This document shows, piece by piece, positions 16,957 to 25,265 of a DNA stretch of 64,000 bases (position 1 is the first letter of the stretch; every line of letters starts with the position of its first letter). The notes under the pieces are model-generated. The model did not search any database, was not told the DNA's origin, and worked only from the letters and a program-made list of their open reading frames with translations. The stretch covers positions 124,001 to 188,000 of the forward strand of contig NZ_FSRL01000001.1 of NCBI RefSeq assembly GCF_900142295.1. Reading direction: 5' to 3'. The position numbers were made by a program, and so were the translations under genes. The stretch comes from Vannielia litorea. GTDB taxonomy: Bacteria > Pseudomonadota > Alphaproteobacteria > Rhodobacterales > Rhodobacteraceae.

Positions 16957-18654
16957 ATGATCTCCCGCCGCGATTTCCTTCAGGTCGGCATGGCCGCTTC
17001 CGCCCTCCTCGGCACGTCCGGCTTCGGAAACTGGGCCCGCCTGGCGGCGCAGCAGAGGCTGACGCAGGACCGGCTCTTGCAGTTCGACACCTTCGGCAAC
17101 GTGAGCCTTATCCATGTCACCGATATTCATGCCCAGCTGAAGCCGATCTACTTCCGCGAGCCTTCGGTCAACCTCGGGGTCGGCGCCAACAAGGGCGTGG
17201 TCCCCCACGTCACCGGCGCCGACTTTCGCAAGCTCTACGGCATCGAAGACGGCTCTCCCTCCCACTATGCCCTCAGCTCAGGCGACTTCGCGGCGCTGGC
17301 GGCAGGGTATGGCAAGGTTGGCGGGATGGACCGGGTGGCCACCGTTATCAACGCCATCCGCGCCGACCGCCCCGATGCGCTCCTGCTCGATGGCGGCGAT
17401 ACCTGGCACGGCTCCTACACCTGCCTCAAGACGGCCGGGCAGGACATGGTCAATGTGATGAACGGCCTTCAGCCCGATGCGATGACCTTCCACTGGGAGT
17501 TCACCCTGGGCTCGGAGCGGGTGCAGGAAATCGTCGAGGGTCTGCCCTTTGCCGCGTTGGGGCAAAACATCTTCGACGCCGAGTGGGACGAACCGGCAGA
17601 GCTGTTCCCGCCCTACCAGATGTTCGAGCGCGGCGGCACCAAGATCGCCGTCATCGGCCAGGCCTTCCCCTACATGCCGATCGCCAACCCCGGCTGGATG
17701 TTCCCCGAATACTCCTTCGGCATCCGCGACGAGCACATGGCCGAGATGGTCGAGGAGGTCCGCGCCGAAGGGGCCGAGGTGGTCGTGGTGCTCTCCCACA
17801 ACGGCTTTGACGTCGACAAGAAGATGGCCTCTGTCGTGCCGGGGATCGACGTGATCCTCTCCGGCCACACCCACGACGCGCTCCCCGAGCCGGTGGTGGT
17901 GGGCGAAACCATCGTGGTGGCCTCCGGCTCCCACGGCAAGTTCGTCAGCCGGGTGGATCTCGACGTGCGCGACGGACGGATGATGGGCTACCGCCACAAG
18001 CTGATCCCGATCTTCTCCGACGTGATCGCCCCCGACCCCGAGATGACCGCCCTCATCGACGCGCAGCGCGCCCCCTACGAGGCCGAGATGGCCGAGGTCA
18101 TCGGCCAGTGCGACACCACGCTCTACCGGCGCGGCAACTTCAACGGAACCTGGGACGACCTGATCTGCGACGCCCTGCTCTCCGAGCGCGACGCCCAGAT
18201 CGCCCTGTCGCCCGGCGTCCGCTGGGGCGCCTCGATGATCCCGGGCCAGGAGATCACCCGCGAAGACATCTTCAACGTCACCTCGATGACCTACCCCAAC
18301 GCCTACCGCACCGAGATGACAGGCGAGTTTCTCAAGGTGGTGATGGAGGACGTGGCGGACAACATCTTCAACCCCGACCCCTACTACCAGCAGGGCGGCG
18401 ACATGGTTCGCGTCGGCGGCATGGGCTACCAGATCGACATCAACAAACCCGCCGGCGAGCGCATCTCGAACATGACGCTGCTCTCCACCGGCGAGGCGAT
18501 CGACCCGGCCGGGAGCTACACAGTCGCCGGCTGGGCCTCGGTCAACGAGGGCACCGAAGGCCCGCCCATCTGGGAGGTGGTCGAGGCCCATATCGCCAAG
18601 CTCGGCACCGTTACAGCAGGCGATCATGACAACGTGAAAGTGGTGGTCGACTGA
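16957..18654 (+). CDS. soxB: SoxB thiosulfohydrolase
   Basis: 565 aa dimanganese enzyme that hydrolyses the terminal sulfone of SoxY-bound thiosulfonate as sulfate. Tat signal at the N-terminus (ISRRDFLQVGMAASALLG). Metal-binding motifs of the 5'-nucleotidase fold are intact: HVTDIHAQ, GGDTWHGS, FHWEFTLG, LSHNGFD and SGHTHDA. I use ATG 16957 (GAGG 5 bases upstream), which matches usual SoxB starts; ATG 16930 with AAAGG upstream is an alternative adding nine residues. It follows the hairpin and is transcribed by read-through or a promoter in the AT-rich 16886-16925 gap. Confidence 0.95.
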   Translation: MISRRDFLQVGMAASALLGTSGFGNWARLAAQQRLTQDRLLQFDTFGNVSLIHVTDIHAQLKPIYFREPSVNLGVGANKGVVPHVTGADFRKLYGIEDGSPSHYALSSGDFAALAAGYGKVGGMDRVATVINAIRADRPDALLLDGGDTWHGSYTCLKTAGQDMVNVMNGLQPDAMTFHWEFTLGSERVQEIVEGLPFAALGQNIFDAEWDEPAELFPPYQMFERGGTKIAVIGQAFPYMPIANPGWMFPEYSFGIRDEHMAEMVEEVRAEGAEVVVVLSHNGFDVDKKMASVVPGIDVILSGHTHDALPEPVVVGETIVVASGSHGKFVSRVDLDVRDGRMMGYRHKLIPIFSDVIAPDPEMTALIDAQRAPYEAEMAEVIGQCDTTLYRRGNFNGTWDDLICDALLSERDAQIALSPGVRWGASMIPGQEITREDIFNVTSMTYPNAYRTEMTGEFLKVVMEDVADNIFNPDPYYQQGGDMVRVGGMGYQIDINKPAGERISNMTLLSTGEAIDPAGSYTVAGWASVNEGTEGPPIWEVVEAHIAKLGTVTAGDHDNVKVVVD

Positions 18655-18688
18655 CCACCGCCCCCCCGTGAATGAGGAGACACACCCC

Positions 18689-19954
18689 ATGAGCGACGAT
18701 CTCAAACTCTCACGCCGCGCCGTACTGGCGGGCTCCGCAGCCGCCGCAGCCGGCACGCTGGCCACCCAGGCCCGCGCCGAGGGCGACCCGCTCATCACCG
18801 AGGTGCAGGAGTGGGCCTCCGGCCTCGGCGAAGGTGTCGATGCCACCCCCTACGGCCTGCCCATCGAGTTCGAGGCCGACGTGGTGCGCCGCAACGTGCC
18901 CTGGCTCACCGCCGACCCGATCTCCTCGATCAACTTCACGCCGATCCACGCGCTCGACGGCACCATCACGCCCCAGGGCTGCGCCTTCGAGCGCCACCAC
19001 TCCGGCGCCATCGAGCTGCGCAAGGAGGACTACCGGCTGATGATCAACGGCCTCGGCGTTTCGCCGCTGGTCTTCACCTATGCCGACCTGGAGCGCTTTC
19101 CGCGCGAGAACCACGTCTATTTCTGCGAATGCGCGGCCAACACGGGCATGGAATGGGCCGGTGCCCAGCTCAACGGCGCCCAGTTCACCCACGGCATGAT
19201 CCACAACATGGAATACACCGGCATTCCTCTGCGCACCTTGCTGAACGAGGCCGGCTACGACGGCGCCACCGAGGGTCGCTGGGTCTATGTCGAGGGGGCC
19301 GATGCCTCCTCCAACGGCCGCTCGATCCCGATGGAAAAGGCGCTGGACGACGTGCTCGTGGCCTTCAAGGCCAACGGCGAGGCGCTGCGCAAGGAGCACG
19401 GCTACCCGGTGCGCCTCGTGGTGCCCGGCTGGGAGGGCAACATGTGGATCAAGTGGCTCCGCCGCATCGAGGTGACCGATGCCGCCGTCGAGAGCCGCGA
19501 GGAGACCTCCAAGTACACCGACACGCTGGCCGACGGCACCTCCCGCAAGTGGACCTGGGTGATGGACGCCAAGTCGGTCGTCACCTCGCCCAGCCCGCAG
19601 GCCCCGATCACCCACGGGCCGGGCCCGCTGGTCATCACCGGCATGGCCTGGTCGGGCCACGGCCGCATCACCCGTGTCGACGTGTCCAAGGACGGCGGCA
19701 TCACATGGGAGACCGCCCGCCTCGGCCGCACCCAAGGCGATACCAAGGCACTCACCCGCTTCTACCTCGATACCGAGTGGGACGGCTCCGAGATGCTGCT
19801 GCAAAGCCGCGCGATGGACGAAACCGGCTATGTCCAGCCGACCAAGGCCCAGCTGCGCGAGGTGCGTGGGCTGAACTCGGTCTACCACAACAACTGCATC
19901 CAGACCTGGCATGTGAACACCGACGGGAGCGCAGAAAATGTCGAAGTTTCTTAA
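18689..19954 (+). CDS. soxC: SoxC sulfane dehydrogenase molybdopterin subunit
   Basis: 421 aa sulfite-oxidase-family subunit of Sox(CD)2, which oxidises SoxY-bound sulfane sulfur and so allows full oxidation without sulfur globules. Tat signal LSRRAVLAGSAAAAAG; start at 18689 with GAGGAG upstream. The molybdenum ligand is Cys148 in FCECAANTG. A C-terminal dimerisation domain follows (RKWTWVMDAKSVV to GHGRITRVDVSKDGG). It overlaps soxD by 17 bases. Confidence 0.95.
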   Translation: MSDDLKLSRRAVLAGSAAAAAGTLATQARAEGDPLITEVQEWASGLGEGVDATPYGLPIEFEADVVRRNVPWLTADPISSINFTPIHALDGTITPQGCAFERHHSGAIELRKEDYRLMINGLGVSPLVFTYADLERFPRENHVYFCECAANTGMEWAGAQLNGAQFTHGMIHNMEYTGIPLRTLLNEAGYDGATEGRWVYVEGADASSNGRSIPMEKALDDVLVAFKANGEALRKEHGYPVRLVVPGWEGNMWIKWLRRIEVTDAAVESREETSKYTDTLADGTSRKWTWVMDAKSVVTSPSPQAPITHGPGPLVITGMAWSGHGRITRVDVSKDGGITWETARLGRTQGDTKALTRFYLDTEWDGSEMLLQSRAMDETGYVQPTKAQLREVRGLNSVYHNNCIQTWHVNTDGSAENVEVS

Positions 19955-21296
19955 TACCTTCGCCCCTGTGATGGGCGGCACCGCCGTCCTGCTGGGCTCC
20001 GCCTACATTCTCGCCGACCAGTTCGTGGCTGACATGCCCGCCCCCCTCCGGGGCCAGGCCGTGCCCGCCGCTTCGGCTCAGGCAACCCCGGAGCCGGTGG
20101 CCGAAGAGACGGCGCAAGCCGCCGACGAGGCGGCCCCCGCCGAGCAAAGCGAGGCAACGGAGGAGCACGCCGAGCAAAGCGAGGCAACGGAGGAACACGC
20201 CGAGCAAAGCGAGGCAACGGAGGAGCAGCCCGAGCAAAGCGAGGCAACGTCGGTCGCCACTGCGAAGTACGGCCTTGGCCGCCCCGCCACTGAAGACGAA
20301 ATCGCGGCCTGGGACGTAAAGGTCATGCCCGACGGGCGCGGGCTTCCGCCCGGTTCCGGCTCGGTCGAAGATGGCGAGGTGCTGTTTTCCGACAATTGCG
20401 CCGTCTGTCACGGCGAATTCGCCGAAGGCTCCGGCAACTGGCCCAAGCTGGCAGGCGGCGACGGCACGCTCGCCGACCAGGACCCGCTGAAGACCGTGGG
20501 CTCCTACTGGCCCTACCTTTCCACCGCCTGGGACTACGTCCACCGCTCCATGCCCTTCGGCGCGGCCCAGACCCTTTCGGCTGATGACACCTATGCCATC
20601 ACCGCCTACATTCTGTACTCGAACTTCCTTGTCGACGAGGACTTCGTGCTGTCGAACGAGAACTTCCTGGAGGTCGAGATGCCCAATGCCGACGGCTTCA
20701 TCGTCGATGACCGGGCCGAAACCGAGTATCCCCAGTGGCGCACCGAGCCCTGCATGGAGGGGTGCAAGGACAGCGTCGAGATCACGATGCGCGCCACCGT
20801 TCTCGATGTGACGCCGGACGATCCGACCGACGACACCCCTGCGGAAGCCCAACAGGTTGCGCAACCTGTCGAGGCCGCGCCCGCCTCCGAGGAGACTGCC
20901 GCCGAGGAGACTGCTGCCGAAGAAGCGGCAGCCGAGCAGGCTCCGGCCGCTGAAGCGACCCCGGCCGCTGCCGATCCCGCGATGATCGCCGCGGGCGAGA
21001 ACGTCTTTAAGAAGTGCAAGGCCTGCCACCAGGTCGGCGAGGGGGCCGAAAACAAGACCGGCCCGCAGCTCAATGGCATCATGGGTCGCGTTGCGGGCAC
21101 CGTGGAGGGCTTCAAGTATTCCAAGGCCATGACCGACGCAGGCGCGGGCGGGCTGGTCTGGACCGCCGAAACCCTCGCCGGCTTTCTGGCCAAGCCAAAG
21201 GACTTCATGAAGGGCACCAAGATGTCCTTCGCCGGTCTGCGCAAGGAGGAAGATATCAAGGCGGTTGAAGCCTACCTCGGCAGCTTCTCCGAATGA
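19938..21296 (+). CDS. soxD: SoxD diheme cytochrome c with Glu/Ala-rich insertions
   Basis: 452 aa electron-accepting subunit of sulfane dehydrogenase, longer than usual (about 380). An N-terminal hydrophobic segment (residues 8-26) acts as signal or anchor. First heme C154-A-V-C-H158; second C360-K-A-C-H364 in a cytochrome c2-like domain. Two low-complexity acidic linkers explain the extra length: residues about 42-107, including a tandem 10-residue repeat (AEQSEATEEH), and residues about 290-345. Its stop overlaps the soxE start by 4 bases. Confidence 0.93.
   Translation: MSKFLNTFAPVMGGTAVLLGSAYILADQFVADMPAPLRGQAVPAASAQATPEPVAEETAQAADEAAPAEQSEATEEHAEQSEATEEHAEQSEATEEQPEQSEATSVATAKYGLGRPATEDEIAAWDVKVMPDGRGLPPGSGSVEDGEVLFSDNCAVCHGEFAEGSGNWPKLAGGDGTLADQDPLKTVGSYWPYLSTAWDYVHRSMPFGAAQTLSADDTYAITAYILYSNFLVDEDFVLSNENFLEVEMPNADGFIVDDRAETEYPQWRTEPCMEGCKDSVEITMRATVLDVTPDDPTDDTPAEAQQVAQPVEAAPASEETAAEETAAEEAAAEQAPAAEATPAAADPAMIAAGENVFKKCKACHQVGEGAENKTGPQLNGIMGRVAGTVEGFKYSKAMTDAGAGGLVWTAETLAGFLAKPKDFMKGTKMSFAGLRKEEDIKAVEAYLGSFSE
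20141..20249 (+). repeat. 30-bp tandem repeat in soxD
   Basis: The core CGAGCAAAGCGAGGCAACG occurs at 20141, 20171, 20201 and 20231, exactly 30 bp apart and nearly identical between copies. It encodes AEQSEATEEH units in the acidic linker of SoxD. Near-identity of DNA, not only protein, suggests recent slippage and possible length variation between strains. Confidence 0.9.
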
Positions 21297-21997
21297 GCCT
21301 GCGCGCGGCCCTCGCCACTCTGGTCCTTCTCTGCGCCGCACAAGGCGCAGAGGCGGATGCCCTGGGTGACGTGGCACGCGGGGAGCAGGCCTTTGGAAAG
21401 TGCAAGGGCTGCCACCAGGTCGGGCCGGAGGCCGCCAATCGCATCGGTCCCAAGCTCAACGGCCTGTTCGGGCGCAGGGCCGCCTCCATCGAAGGGTTCA
21501 AGTATTCCAAGGCCTTTGCACGCGCTGGCGAAAAAGGTCTCGAGTGGCATGCCGACACGCTCGACGCCTTTCTAGAGAACCCCAGGCAAATCGTGCCGGG
21601 AACCCGCATGAGCTACCGCGGCGAGGCGGACGCGACCACCAGGGCCGACCTCATCGCCTATCTGCGCAGCTTCTCCGCCTCGCCCCAGAACATCCCCGAG
21701 GCAGACCCCACCGCGCGCGCGACCGATCATGATGTAGCGCCCGAGATCCTCGCGCTGGTGGGTGATCCGGACTATGGTGAATATCTCTCGTCCGAATGCA
21801 CCTCCTGCCACCAGTCCAGCGGCGCCGACGAGGGCATCCCCTCCATCATCCTCTGGCCGGAGGAGGATTTCGTGGTGGCGATGCACGCCTACAAGCAGAA
21901 GAAGCGCAGCCACCCCGTCATGAACATGATCGCCGGGCGGCTGGGCGATGAAGAGATCGCGGCGCTCGCCGCGTTTTTTGCGACCCTGGAAGAGTAG
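21293..21997 (+). CDS. soxE: SoxE diheme cytochrome c
   Basis: 234 aa periplasmic cytochrome with signal peptide (residues 1-21) and two heme sites, C37-K-G-C-H41 and CTSCH near residue 170. The first domain closely resembles the last domain of SoxD (GPKLNGLFGRRAASIEGFKYSKAF). The second is smaller and sulfide-dehydrogenase cytochrome-like. It pairs with the SoxF flavoprotein encoded next. Start codon overlaps the soxD stop (ATGA). Confidence 0.9.
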   Translation: MSLRAALATLVLLCAAQGAEADALGDVARGEQAFGKCKGCHQVGPEAANRIGPKLNGLFGRRAASIEGFKYSKAFARAGEKGLEWHADTLDAFLENPRQIVPGTRMSYRGEADATTRADLIAYLRSFSASPQNIPEADPTARATDHDVAPEILALVGDPDYGEYLSSECTSCHQSSGADEGIPSIILWPEEDFVVAMHAYKQKKRSHPVMNMIAGRLGDEEIAALAAFFATLEE

Positions 21998-22025
21998 GGG
22001 CCGCGCAGAACAGGGAGGAAACGCA

Positions 22026-23294
22026 ATGAAACTGAACAGACGGATGTTTCTCGGCACGGCCTCGGCCGGCGCCGCAACGCTTTCGGCGCCGATGGTCATG
22101 GGCGCCTCGCACGGCATGCCGCGTGTGGTGGTGATCGGCGGCGGGGCAGGAGGCGCGACGGCTGCTCGCTACATCGCCAAAGACAGCGAAGGCGCGGTCG
22201 ATGTCACGCTGATCGAGCCCACCCGCACCTATTACACCTGCTTTTTCTCCAACCTCTACATCGGCGGCTTCCGCGACCTGCAGTCGATCGCCCACAGCTA
22301 TGGCACGTTGGCGGCGGAGTATGGCATCAACGTCGTGCACGACTACGCCGTCAGAGTGGACCGTGACGCCAAGACCGTGGCGCTCGCCTCTGGCGGATCG
22401 GTGCCCTACGACAAGCTGGTGGTCTCGCCCGGCATCGACTTCATTGAGGGCGCGGTGCCCGGCTGGTCGGTCATGGCGCAGAACAAGATGCCTCACGCCT
22501 ACAAGGCCGGCTCCCAGTCGGAGTTGCTGAAGGCCCAGATCGAGGCCATGCCCGAGGGCGGCACCTACTGCATGGTGGCCCCACCCAACCCCTACCGCTG
22601 CCCGCCCGGCCCCTACGAGCGCATCTCGATGGTGGCCCACGTGCTCAAGCAGACCAACCCGACCGCCAAGATCCTGATCGTCGACCCCAAGGAGAAGTTC
22701 TCCAAGCAGGGCCTCTTCGAGGAAGGCTGGCAGAACCACTACACCGGCATGGTCGAGCGCATCGGCCCCGATTTCGGCGGCGACAAGGTCGAGGTCAACC
22801 CCGACGAGATGACCGTCACCATCGACGGGGTCGTGGAAAAGGTCGACGTGTGCAACGTCATCCCGGCCCAGAAGGCGGGCCACATCGCCGAGGTGGCGGG
22901 CCTGACCGAGAACAACTGGGCCCCGGTCAACCCCGCCGACATGACCTCGAAGATGGATCCCGACGTGACCGTGCTGGGCGACGCCACCAACCAGGGCGAC
23001 ATGCCCAAGTCCGGCTTCTCGGCCAACAGCCAGGCCAAGGTCGCGGCCAACGCCATCCTCGGGGGGCTGACCGGCAGCCGCGTGTTCCCGGCCAAGTATT
23101 CCAACACCTGCTGGTCGCTCATCGCCACCGACGACGGGGTGAAGGTCGGCGCGGCCTACGAGCCGACCGAGGAGAAGATCGCCAGCACCGACAGCTTCGT
23201 CTCGCAGACCGGCGAGGATGCCGCGCTGCGCAAGGCGACCTTCGAGGAGAGCCTTGGCTGGTACGCCGGCATCACCGCCGACATGTTCGGCTAG
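22026..23294 (+). CDS. soxF: SoxF flavocytochrome c sulfide dehydrogenase, flavoprotein subunit
   Basis: 422 aa FAD protein that oxidises sulfide and passes electrons to SoxE. Start at 22026, preceded by AGGGAGGA, with a Tat signal (LNRRMFLGTASAGAATLSAP). The Rossmann motif is VVVIGGGAGGATAARYI. The redox cysteines of the family appear in YYTCFFSNLYIGG and SNTCWSLIATDD. The C-terminal FCSD domain is complete. Confidence 0.93.
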   Translation: MKLNRRMFLGTASAGAATLSAPMVMGASHGMPRVVVIGGGAGGATAARYIAKDSEGAVDVTLIEPTRTYYTCFFSNLYIGGFRDLQSIAHSYGTLAAEYGINVVHDYAVRVDRDAKTVALASGGSVPYDKLVVSPGIDFIEGAVPGWSVMAQNKMPHAYKAGSQSELLKAQIEAMPEGGTYCMVAPPNPYRCPPGPYERISMVAHVLKQTNPTAKILIVDPKEKFSKQGLFEEGWQNHYTGMVERIGPDFGGDKVEVNPDEMTVTIDGVVEKVDVCNVIPAQKAGHIAEVAGLTENNWAPVNPADMTSKMDPDVTVLGDATNQGDMPKSGFSANSQAKVAANAILGGLTGSRVFPAKYSNTCWSLIATDDGVKVGAAYEPTEEKIASTDSFVSQTGEDAALRKATFEESLGWYAGITADMFG

Positions 23295-23381
23295 ATCCGC
23301 CCGGCGGGGCGCTTGATGCAGGTCATGGTGCCCCGCTCCCCTATCTCCATCCTGTATCCACACCCGGAGGAGGACCATCCC

Positions 23382-23810
23382 ATGAAACACATCGCACTCG
23401 CCGCAACTCTCGCGTTCAGCACCCCGACCCTCGCGCAGGAGGCCGTCACCCACGATTTCGAGGGCAGCTTCGAGGATGCCACCTTCGCCGTGGAAAGTGC
23501 CATCGTCGGCCAGGGCCTGGTGATCGACTACACCAGCCACGTTGGCGACATGCTCAACCGCACCGGCGAAGACGTGGGCTCCGAGGTCAGGATCTTCGAG
23601 GCCGCCGACATCTTCCTCTTCTGTTCCGCCGTGATCTCGCGGCAGGTCATGGAGGCCGACCCCGCCAATATCCAGCACTGCCCCTACGGCATCTTCGTCA
23701 CCGAGATGGATGGCAAGGTGCAGATCGGCCACCGCGATTACCCCGACGGCCCGATGGACGCCGTGGAGGACCTGCTGGAGAGCATCATCGCCGAAGCGAT
23801 GGGCGGGTGA
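23382..23810 (+). CDS. DUF302 family periplasmic protein
   Basis: 142 aa secreted protein (signal peptide residues 1-18, cleavage after TLAQ). The mature part has the DUF302 pattern (VESAIVGQGLVIDYTSHVGDML and ADIFLFCSAVISRQVM), a fold seen near many sulfur-oxidation and stress genes. Start at 23382 with GGAGGAGG upstream. Two cysteines (FLFC and QHCPYG) could form a disulfide or bind a sulfur species. Function unknown; it replaces soxG/soxH in this cluster's 3' end. Confidence 0.8.
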   Translation: MKHIALAATLAFSTPTLAQEAVTHDFEGSFEDATFAVESAIVGQGLVIDYTSHVGDMLNRTGEDVGSEVRIFEAADIFLFCSAVISRQVMEADPANIQHCPYGIFVTEMDGKVQIGHRDYPDGPMDAVEDLLESIIAEAMGG

Positions 23811-23820
23811 ACCGCTCCAT

Positions 23821-23834
23821 TTGACACGGGTCAA
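23821..23834. promoter_or_regulatory. FNR/CRP-family-like box TTGAC-N4-GTCAA
   Basis: TTGACACGGGTCAA is a perfect inverted repeat with FNR/DNR spacing (FNR consensus TTGAT-N4-ATCAA). It lies 55 bp before the second YeeE gene, a suitable place for an activator site. It would add oxygen or nitric-oxide control to the end of the sulfur cluster. Confidence 0.45.
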
Positions 23835-23888
23835 CGCGCAGCCCTGAGGCCTGTGCTATCCGGGCCAAAACCGCGGTGAGGCCGTCGC

Positions 23889-24953
23889 ATGATCTGGCTC
23901 CTGGACAGTTTGGGCGAAGCCCCTGGTTTGGCCTTCCTGGGCCTCGCCATCGGCCTGCTTTTCGGCGTGGCCGCGCAGCGCTCCGCCTTCTGTCTGCGTG
24001 CTGCGACGGTCGAGGTGGCAACGCTTCAGGCCGGGCCGAAGCTCGCGACATGGCTGATCGTCTTCACCTCCGCCCTGGCCCTGGTCCAAGGCTTCATCGC
24101 CTTCGGCTGGCTTGATCTTTCGCAGGCCCGCCAGTTCTCGCAGCCCGGCTCGATCTCCGGTGCCGTGATCGGCGGGGTGATGTTCGGCATCGGTATGGTC
24201 CTTGCTCGCGGCTGCGCCTCGCGCCTGCTGGTGCTCTCGGCCACCGGCAACCTGCGCGCGCTGGTCGCCGGCCTTGTGCTCACCCTCGTGGCGCAGGCCG
24301 CTCTCACCGGCATCCTCGCCCCGGCGCGCCTCTGGCTCTTTTCTCTCTGGACCGTCCCCCCCGGTCCCGGTCGAGACCTCGCCTCCACCTTCGGCCTCGT
24401 CCAGCCCGTGCCCGCAATCGTCGGGGCCCTCGCCCTGGTCGCCGCGATCACCTGGTCGCGCCTGCACACGCGCAAGAGCAACGCCCAGATCGTCTTTTCC
24501 ATCCTCGTGGGCGCCGCCGTGGCGCTGGGCTGGCTCGCCACCTACCAGGCCTCGCTCGTGGCGTTCGAGCCTGTTTCTGTTGGCTCCATCACCTTCACCG
24601 GACCGGCCACCGACACGCTCATGGGCCTCGTCGGCTCTCCCTCCCTGCCGCTTTCCTTCGGGGTGGGCCTCGTTCCCGGGGTCTTCGCGGGCTCCTTTGC
24701 AGCCTCGGTCGCAAGCCGCGAGTTTCGCATCCAGCGCTTCGAAGCCGAGGCGCCGATGGAGCGCTACCTGCTCGGCGGGTCGCTCATGGGCTTTGGCGCC
24801 ATGCTCGCGGGCGGCTGCGCCGTGGGCGCGGGCGTGTCCGGCGGCGCGGCCCTGAGCGCGACGGCCTGGCTCGCTCTCTTCTCGATGTGGGTCTCGGCGA
24901 TGGCCACCCACCACCTCCTCGCCCGGATGACGCCCACCCCCGCTCCGGCCTGA
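23889..24953 (+). CDS. YeeE/YedE family sulfur transporter, second copy
   Basis: 354 aa polytopic membrane protein of the same family as the soxT-like gene at 11248. Conserved cysteine motifs: QRSAFCLRAAT, ARGCASRLLVL and AGGCAVGAGVSGG. About ten helices. Separated from the DUF302 gene by 78 bp containing an FNR-like box, so it probably has its own promoter. Likely transports thiosulfate or a related sulfur species. The two YeeE genes bracket the sox cluster. Confidence 0.85.
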   Translation: MIWLLDSLGEAPGLAFLGLAIGLLFGVAAQRSAFCLRAATVEVATLQAGPKLATWLIVFTSALALVQGFIAFGWLDLSQARQFSQPGSISGAVIGGVMFGIGMVLARGCASRLLVLSATGNLRALVAGLVLTLVAQAALTGILAPARLWLFSLWTVPPGPGRDLASTFGLVQPVPAIVGALALVAAITWSRLHTRKSNAQIVFSILVGAAVALGWLATYQASLVAFEPVSVGSITFTGPATDTLMGLVGSPSLPLSFGVGLVPGVFAGSFAASVASREFRIQRFEAEAPMERYLLGGSLMGFGAMLAGGCAVGAGVSGGAALSATAWLALFSMWVSAMATHHLLARMTPTPAPA

Positions 24954-24959
24954 GGCCGA

Positions 24960-25229
24960 TCAATCCAGCCGAAACTGCTTGTCCCGGCTGGTCGCTCCGG
25001 AAACGAGCGTCAGACGGGTCGGTGCCACGCCGAGCGCATGAGCGAGGTTGCGACGCACCGCGACATTGGCCTTGCCGCCTTCCGGAGAAGCGGTGGTCGT
25101 CACCAGCACGAGGCTGCCCTGCAAGAGAACCGTGTCATGGCGCGCGTTCGGCGTGGCGCGCACCACAAGCGTGCTGCCCGGTTCGGCGAGGTGGGCAAAG
25201 GAGCCCTTTTGCATACGCGGCTTGGCCAT
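24960..25229 (-). CDS. DUF167 (YggU-type) family protein
   Basis: 89 aa protein with the family pattern VRATPNARHDTV, then ASPEGGKANVAVRRNLAHALGV and LVSGATSRDKQF. Start at ATG complement 25227-25229. Converges tail-to-tail with the YeeE gene (6-bp gap) and is divergent from the HDAC-like gene. Role unknown in bacteria. Confidence 0.85.
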   Translation of the reverse strand: MAKPRMQKGSFAHLAEPGSTLVVRATPNARHDTVLLQGSLVLVTTTASPEGGKANVAVRRNLAHALGVAPTRLTLVSGATSRDKQFRLD

Positions 25230-25265
25230 GTCACTGATGGCGGAGATTGACGTGAAGAGGGCAGG

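Noticed and set aside
17278..18846. 522-codon minus-strand frame opposite soxB
   Set aside because: soxB on the plus strand is unmistakable; this frame is its shadow.
20141..20249. CRISPR-like regular repeats
   Set aside because: The 30-bp units are directly tandem with no spacers and lie in frame inside soxD, so they are coding repeats.
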